From: Gammaproteobacteria bacterium
Lineage (GTDB): Bacteria > Pseudomonadota > Gammaproteobacteria > Chromatiales > Sedimenticolaceae
DNA: 7,575 nucleotides
Assembly (NCBI GenBank): GCA_020445245.1
Contig: JAGRHB010000010.1
Coordinates: forward strand, 8,621-16,195
Direction of reading: 5' to 3'
Shown: positions 4,157 to 7,575 of the stretch, in pieces
Layout: each line of letters begins with the position of its first letter
Numbering within the stretch: position 1 is the first letter of the stretch
Notes under the pieces: model-generated
What the model was told of the DNA's origin: nothing
What the model saw: only the letters and a program-made list of their open reading frames with translations
Database searches by the model: none
Made by a program: the position numbers and the translations under genes

Positions 4157-6406
4157 ATGGCGTCAAACTCGCGCACCGACGGACACCGCTGGCGCTTCAA
4201 CCAGTTGGGCGGCTTCGATCAGGTGGTCATTGATTCTGCGGAGGATATCCTGCACCTCCCGGAGCTCAACCAGAAACTGTGGGCAGCGCTCAGCTGTCCG
4301 ACCACAGGGGTCGAGTTCGACCGGCACACGCTCGCGTTGCTCGATACCGATGGCGACGGGCGCATTCGCGTCCCCGAGGTGCTTGCGGCAGTCGAATGGG
4401 TATGCAGTGTGCTGAAGGACCCGAATGAATTGTTCGAACGCACCCAGGGACTGCCGCTGGCGTCGATCGACGACAGTGGCGACGAGGGCGGGCAGTTGTT
4501 GGCCTCCGCGAGGCGGATCCTTGAAAACCTGGGCAAGGCCGATGCCGCTGTGATCACGGCGGCGGAGACGGCCGACACCAACAAGATCTTTGCCGAGACC
4601 CGTTTCAACGGCGACGGCGTGGTCCCGGTCGGGTCCGCCGAAGACGCGGACATGGCCAAAGTGATCGAGGACGTCATTGCGTGTGTCGGCTCGGTGCCGG
4701 ACCGCAGCGGTGCCGAGGGCATCGACCAGGACCTGCTGGACAGGTTCTTTGCCGAAGTGACGGCGTATTCCGAATGGTGGGCAGAGGCCGAAGCGGATGC
4801 CGCCAATGTGCGCCCGCTGGGTGATGCAACCGAACCGGCGGCGTCGGTCTACGAGGCGGTCGAGGCCAAGATCAACGATTACTTCACGCGCGCCCGCCTG
4901 GTTGCCTTTGACGCAAAGGCGGAGTCCTTCCTCAACCCCGGTGAGGCGGAATACACTGCGCTGGCGCACATGACATTGTCGTCGGCCACCGAGGAACTCG
5001 CGGCATTTCCGTTGGCACGCGTGGAAGCGGACCGGCCGCTGTCGCTGGACCAGCAGCTCAATCCAGGCTGGTCGGCCGCACTGGCCGCGTTTCGCGACCA
5101 GGTCGCGCTACCGCTGCTGGGCAATGTCAGCGAGCTGACTGCGGCGCAATGGGACGACATCAGCAGTCGTTTCGCTGCCCACTCGGCATGGCGTGCGCGT
5201 CACCGCGGCGATGCCGTGGCGGCGCTCGGTGCAGCAAGGGTGAAGGAGCTGGCTGCCGGTGACATGCATGCCGCGCTCTCCGCGCTGATCGCCCAGGACA
5301 GGGAACTGTCCGGCGCGGCGGACGCGATCGCATCGGTCGACCGGCTGGTGCACTACTATCAGCATCTCGACACCCTGTTGCACAACTTTGTGTCACTGCG
5401 CGATTTCTATTCCGCCGAGCACAAGGCGATCTTTCAGGCGGGCACCCTGTACCTGGATGGCCGCAGCTGTGAGCTGTGTGTCGTCGTATTGGATGTGGCG
5501 GCTCACAGCGCCCTGGCGACCCGGAGCCAGACTTACCTGGCGTACTGCGACTGCCGACGTCGCGGCGGTCAGGAAAAAATGACCATCGCGGCGGCCTTCA
5601 CCGGCGGTGATGCCGACAATCTGATGGTGGGGCGCAACGGTGTGTTTTACGACCGCACGGGTGCCGACTGGGATGCCACGATCATCAAAGTCATCGAGCA
5701 CCCGATCAGCATCTCGCAGGCGTTCTGGTCGCCGTACAAACGTATCGGTCGCATGATCTCGCAACAGATCGAGAAATTTGCCGGTGCACAGGACAAAGCG
5801 GTCGAGGACAGCGCAGCGAAAGGTGTCGGTGATCTCTCGGCCAAGGCACAGGAGGGTAAGGCGGCGGCGCCTTTCGACATCGGCAAGTTCGCCGGTATTT
5901 TTGCCGCTATCGGCTTGGCGGTCGGCGCCATCGGGACCGCGCTGGCAGCGGTACTCACCGGCTTTCTCAGTCTGTCATGGTGGGAGATGCCTCTGGCGGT
6001 CGGTGGCCTGATGCTGCTGATTTCCGGCCCGTCGATGATCATGGCGTACATGAAGTTGCGTCAGCGCAACCTTGGCCCGATTCTCGACGCCAACGGCTGG
6101 GCGGTGAACACCGCGGCGCGCATCAACATTCCGTTTGGCTCGACACTCACCGGCACGGCTGAACTGCCGCGTGGCGCACAGCGCTCGATGCGCGATCCGT
6201 TCGCTGATAAGAAGCGCCCCTGGAAGTTCTACCTGTTCCTGGCGATTGTGTTCGCCGTGCTTGGTGCGCTGTGGCAGAAGGGTTATCTCGGCGAGTGGTG
6301 GGGGCAGTTGCGGAACAAGGCCGAACAGGCCTCCGCGGAGGTCGCCCCGGCGCCCGCCGAGCCTGCGCCGTCTGTACCGGCCGAGGCAGCCAAACCCGCT
6401 TCCTGA
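4157..6406 (+). CDS. Unnamed 749-residue membrane protein with EF-hand loop and CxxC/CxC motifs
   Basis: I do not recognise a named family. Near the N-terminus (63-74) is a textbook calcium-binding EF-hand loop, DTDGDGRIRVPE, with Asp63, Asp65, Asp67, Gly68 and Glu74. A degenerate second loop, NGDGVVPV, lies at 151-158. A long, largely helical, acidic soluble region (about 85-425) follows. A compact segment at 430-540 contains CELC (438-441), CDC (464-466) and blocks such as LMVGRNGVFYDR (489-500) and AFWSPYKRIGRM (522-533), which look highly constrained. Membrane helices are about 577-603, 610-632 and 690-707, ending in an Ala/Pro-rich tail (728-749). No signal peptide is seen, so the N-terminal part is probably cytoplasmic. 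The start was set at ATG 4157 because AGAGGG at 4144-4149 gives a good ribosome-binding site; the frame stays open upstream to a TTG at 4076 but that runs through the palindromes. It appears to be transcribed alone. Confidence 0.85.
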   Translation: MASNSRTDGHRWRFNQLGGFDQVVIDSAEDILHLPELNQKLWAALSCPTTGVEFDRHTLALLDTDGDGRIRVPEVLAAVEWVCSVLKDPNELFERTQGLPLASIDDSGDEGGQLLASARRILENLGKADAAVITAAETADTNKIFAETRFNGDGVVPVGSAEDADMAKVIEDVIACVGSVPDRSGAEGIDQDLLDRFFAEVTAYSEWWAEAEADAANVRPLGDATEPAASVYEAVEAKINDYFTRARLVAFDAKAESFLNPGEAEYTALAHMTLSSATEELAAFPLARVEADRPLSLDQQLNPGWSAALAAFRDQVALPLLGNVSELTAAQWDDISSRFAAHSAWRARHRGDAVAALGAARVKELAAGDMHAALSALIAQDRELSGAADAIASVDRLVHYYQHLDTLLHNFVSLRDFYSAEHKAIFQAGTLYLDGRSCELCVVVLDVAAHSALATRSQTYLAYCDCRRRGGQEKMTIAAAFTGGDADNLMVGRNGVFYDRTGADWDATIIKVIEHPISISQAFWSPYKRIGRMISQQIEKFAGAQDKAVEDSAAKGVGDLSAKAQEGKAAAPFDIGKFAGIFAAIGLAVGAIGTALAAVLTGFLSLSWWEMPLAVGGLMLLISGPSMIMAYMKLRQRNLGPILDANGWAVNTAARINIPFGSTLTGTAELPRGAQRSMRDPFADKKRPWKFYLFLAIVFAVLGALWQKGYLGEWWGQLRNKAEQASAEVAPAPAEPAPSVPAEAAKPAS

Positions 6407-6436
6407 TTGCACAGGAATGACACCTGGATTGCTTGG

Positions 6437-6477
6437 CTGCCGGTTACGCATTGACCGGCAGTCGCTGCAGTTTGCAG
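6437..6477. terminator. Tandem hairpins downstream of the EF-hand gene
   Basis: CTGCCGGT (6437-6444) pairs perfectly with ACCGGCAG (6454-6461) around a 9-nt loop. Immediately after it, CTGCA-GTT-TGCAG (6465-6477) forms a second small stem followed by TTTCTG. The position 31 nt after the stop suits transcription termination or mRNA 3'-end protection, though the T-tract is poor. Confidence 0.35.
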
Positions 6478-6566
6478 TTTCTGTCGCAACGGCTGCCGGC
6501 AAGGCGCTGCAAAACGGATAAGCAGGCGAATCCACTTGGTTTTCTCGACGCATATGGCAGCAGGCT

Positions 6567-6669
6567 TTGCCGTGTCGACCGAGTCTTTTTATGTCGCACC
6601 CGCTTTTTCATCCGCCTGACGCCGGCGGCGGCCTAAGCTGTTGTCTAACCGTTACCGGAGGGAACAACG
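6567..6669 (+). promoter_or_regulatory. Leader of fbaB: strong ribosome-binding site and weak promoter candidate
   Basis: GGAGG at 6657-6661, 8 nt before the ATG, is a near-ideal Shine-Dalgarno and fixes the fbaB start at 6670. TTGCCG (6567-6572) and TATGTC (6590-6595) with a 17-bp spacer are the best sigma-70-like pair I find, matching 4 and 3 of 6, so the promoter is only a suggestion. The ribosome-binding site itself is clear. Confidence 0.4.
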
Positions 6670-7575
6670 ATGACCGATATTCTGCATGTGTTGGGTGATG
6701 AGGCGGAGTTCCTCCTCGACCACCGGTGCGCCACGATCCCGCGCGACCTGATTCACCTGCCGGGGCCGGATTTCGTCGATCGCGTCACGGCGCAATCCGA
6801 TCGCAAACCCGGTGTGCTGCGGGGTCTGCAGACCCTGTTCGATCACGGCCGGCTCGGTGGTACGGGTTACCTGTCGATCCTGCCCGTGGATCAGGGTGTG
6901 GAACATGCGGGCGGTGCCTCGTTCGCGCCCAACCCAATCTATTTCGACCCCGAGAACATCATCCAGCTGGCGATGGCCGGCGGCTGCAATGCGGTGGCAT
7001 CGACGCTCGGCGTCCTCGGCTCGATCGGGCGCCGCTATGCGCACAAGATCCCGTTTCTGGTAAAGCTCAATCACAACGAGCTTCTGACCTATCCGAACGA
7101 ATTCGACCAGACGCTGTTCGCCAGTGTTGATCAGGCGTTCGACATGGGCGCGGTGGCGGTGGGCGCGACCATCTATTTCGGGGCACCGGAGTCACGGCGG
7201 CAGATCATAGAGATCAGCGAGGCGTTTGCGCGGGCGCACGAGCTCGGTATGGTGACGGTGCTGTGGGCCTACCTGCGCAACAACGCATTCAAGAAGGACG
7301 GCGTCGATTACCACGAGGCGGCAGATCTGACCGGCCAGGCCAACCACCTGGCGGTGACCATCGAGGCCGATATCGTCAAGCAGAAGCAGGCCACCTGTAA
7401 CGGTGGATACAAGGCGATCGGTTTCGGAAAGACCCATCCCAGGGTGTACGACGACCTGACCAGCGACCACCCGATAGACTTGGTGCGTTACCAGGTGGCG
7501 AACTGCTACATGGGACGGATCGGCATGATCAACTCCGGTGGCCCCTCGGGCCAGGACGATCTGCACCAGGCGGTG
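6670..7575 (+). CDS. fbaB: Class I fructose-bisphosphate aldolase (DhnA/FbaB type), 3'-partial
   Basis: The enzyme cleaves fructose 1,6-bisphosphate to dihydroxyacetone phosphate and glyceraldehyde 3-phosphate, and runs in reverse in gluconeogenesis or the Calvin cycle, through a lysine Schiff base without a metal. The first 302 codons are present and run off the window end; the E. coli protein I recall is 350 residues, so about 48 are missing. Similarity to E. coli FbaB is extensive and gapless as recalled: MTDI start, [14 protein letters not shown] (66-79), FLVKLNHNE (129-137), [12 protein letters not shown] (160-171), [10 protein letters not shown] (195-204) and ADIVKQK (233-239). Lys237 falls at the position of the Schiff-base lysine. 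INSGG (287-291) belongs to the phosphate-binding region. It differs from the metal-dependent class II FbaA. It appears to be transcribed on its own, 263 bp after the EF-hand gene. Confidence 0.97.
   Translation, partial: MTDILHVLGDEAEFLLDHRCATIPRDLIHLPGPDFVDRVTAQSDRKPGVLRGLQTLFDHGRLGGTGYLSILPVDQGVEHAGGASFAPNPIYFDPENIIQLAMAGGCNAVASTLGVLGSIGRRYAHKIPFLVKLNHNELLTYPNEFDQTLFASVDQAFDMGAVAVGATIYFGAPESRRQIIEISEAFARAHELGMVTVLWAYLRNNAFKKDGVDYHEAADLTGQANHLAVTIEADIVKQKQATCNGGYKAIGFGKTHPRVYDDLTSDHPIDLVRYQVANCYMGRIGMINSGGPSGQDDLHQAV

Larger units (their letters stand above)
6407..6669. other. Intergenic region between EF-hand gene and fbaB
   Basis: These 263 bp hold the hairpins at 6437-6477, then sequence with no convincing gene, and finally the fbaB leader. 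Short T-runs (CTTTTTATG near 6585-6593 and CGCTTTTTCA at 6601-6610) stand out against the GC-rich background. Small frames in the region overlap the flanking genes or lack ribosome-binding sites. Confidence 0.55.

Noticed and set aside
3315..4166. 283-codon minus-strand frame spanning the copD-like gene and intergenic region
   Set aside because: It is antisense to the hydrophobic copD-like gene and its translation is a polar, Arg/Pro/His-rich shadow with no recognisable domain.
6433..6636. 67-codon plus-strand frame in the gap before fbaB
   Set aside because: It has no ribosome-binding site, the translation is Arg/Cys/Leu-rich without domain or membrane pattern, and it passes through the tandem hairpins.
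6652..7074. 140-codon minus-strand frame
   Set aside because: It is antisense to the highly conserved 5' half of fbaB.

Overview
The window is GC-rich with uniform, dense coding and short intergenic gaps. It reads as ordinary chromosome of a proteobacterium, most likely a gammaproteobacterium. That placement is inferred from a GreB and a DhnA-type (FbaB) fructose-bisphosphate aldolase that I recognise as close to the Escherichia coli proteins. A chemolithotrophic or sulfur-oxidising lineage is possible but cannot be shown from this sequence. I see no rRNA, tRNA, CRISPR array, transposase or phage gene.

Left part (1-2198, rightward): a 5'-truncated gene encodes a Rieske [2Fe-2S] domain fused to a pyruvate-oxidase/acetolactate-synthase-type thiamine-diphosphate (ThDP) enzyme. 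Its stop codon overlaps the start of a 78-residue two-helix membrane protein (TGATG), so the two are probably translated together and may form one redox unit at the membrane.

Middle-left (2225-3282, leftward): a compact operon encodes a small CoA-binding Rossmann protein, a 57-residue two-helix membrane protein and the transcript-cleavage factor GreB. The gaps are 3 nt and then a 4-nt ATGA overlap. The operon ends tail-to-tail with the left unit and shares a divergent promoter region (3283-3398) with a rightward CopD-like four-helix membrane protein (3399-3863).

Middle-right: a gene-free stretch (3864-4156) is packed with inverted repeats, including a run of neighbouring palindromes at 4009-4098 and a REP-like purine/pyrimidine hairpin. 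It leads into a 749-residue unnamed membrane protein with a canonical EF-hand loop near its N-terminus, conserved-looking CxxC and CxC motifs, and three C-terminal membrane helices.

Right end: after a 263-bp gap with hairpins and a strong ribosome-binding site comes fbaB, class I fructose-bisphosphate aldolase, cut by the window end after 302 codons.

The most interesting items are the Rieske-ThDP fusion with its coupled small membrane protein, the unnamed EF-hand membrane protein, and the palindrome cluster in front of it.
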